From JBMNIZ01 sp050951405 (GTDB taxonomy: Bacteria > Bacillota > DULZ01), in the NCBI GenBank assembly GCA_050951405.1, contig JBMNIZ010000011.1:1-24684 (forward strand): a stretch of DNA of 24,684 bases. The letters run 5' to 3'. Below are positions 24,447-24,684 of this stretch, piece after piece (the stretch's first letter is position 1; every line of letters starts with the position of its first letter). The position numbers and the translations under genes were made by a program. The notes beneath the pieces were generated by a model, which had not been told where the DNA came from, did not search any database, and saw only the letters and a program-made list of their open reading frames with translations.

Positions 24447-24684
24447 TTGATCCAAATCACCTCATTAAATGCTTATGCCCGGTACACCTGACTTAGGAAC
24501 AATAAGCATACTCTTTGGATATAAATAGATTTACAGGAATAGATTGCAAAAATCATGAAAAGCTATCATCAAGGCCAAAAGTTCTTACATCATGGCCAGG
24601 AATTCTGCCGCATAAGAAGAATTACAGATTTTGTTTAGAAAATATTTTTCTGCGAAAAAGGGTTTTAAAGTTTTGAGATTAAAT
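24447..24684. other. Upstream region of spoVB, no gene seen
   Basis: AT-rich sequence reaching the window edge. It should hold the spoVB promoter, reading leftward; no convincing vegetative or sporulation-sigma promoter could be assigned by eye. A GGCATAAGCATTTAAT stretch near 24464-24483 (minus strand) has a loose resemblance to a sporulation -10 region but is too weak to call. Confidence 0.35.

Noticed and set aside
1..24684. tRNA, rRNA or CRISPR loci
   Set aside because: Reading both strands by eye showed no cloverleaf-like tRNA, rRNA signature or regularly spaced repeat array.

Overview
The window looks like chromosome of an anaerobic, endospore-forming member of the Clostridia, most like the Peptococcaceae/Desulfotomaculales group (Pelotomaculum-type propionate metabolism). 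This rests on a methylmalonyl-CoA pathway operon with a class I [4Fe-4S] fumarase, an S-box (SAM-I) riboswitch, and the spore-former/Firmicutes genes spoVB, ypmA and a TIGR04086-type membrane protein. The genus cannot be fixed from the sequence alone.

Layout. 2-642 (+): end of a corrinoid methyl-transfer protein. 724-3591 (-): a methionine ABC transporter operon metN-metI-metQ with promoter, SAM riboswitch, attenuator and final terminator. 3603-6436: two nested insertion sequences, an IS30-family element inserted at the left tip of an IS1202/ISNCY-type element; the latter carries a very long hairpin behind its transposase. 6625-17335 (+): twelve tightly packed genes, sucC-sucD-mcm large-mcm small-epimerase-mmdA-mmdD-mmdC-mmdB-fumarase alpha-fumarase beta-malic enzyme, closed by a terminator. 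17467-17938 (+): unidentified membrane protein. 18246-18643 (-): TIGR04086-type membrane protein. 18820-22866 (+): two DUF2229-type acyl-CoA dehydratase activase-related proteins, a BcrA/BadF/HgdC-type activase, ypmA and surE. 22878-24446 (-): spoVB, convergent with surE.

How the genes work together. The operon covers malate/pyruvate interconversion, malate/fumarate, succinyl-CoA/succinate, succinyl-CoA/methylmalonyl-CoA and methylmalonyl-CoA/propionyl-CoA, the last through a complete four-subunit membrane Na+-pumping decarboxylase. Only succinate dehydrogenase/fumarate reductase and a mutase chaperone are missing from the window. It could run toward propionate formation or backward for syntrophic propionate oxidation; the sequence does not decide this. 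The DUF2229/activase trio has the parts of a radical dehydratase activator but no dehydratase subunits beside it.

Quality caveat. Frameshifts are very unevenly spread. The corrinoid protein, metNIQ, malic enzyme, the 17.5-18.6 kb genes, the second DUF2229 gene, surE and spoVB all carry single-base indels, while conserved protein sequence continues in another frame. The IS elements, sucC to fumarase beta, the first DUF2229 gene, activase and ypmA are clean. Local sequencing error is the simplest explanation, so genes typed here as pseudogenes may be intact in the organism.
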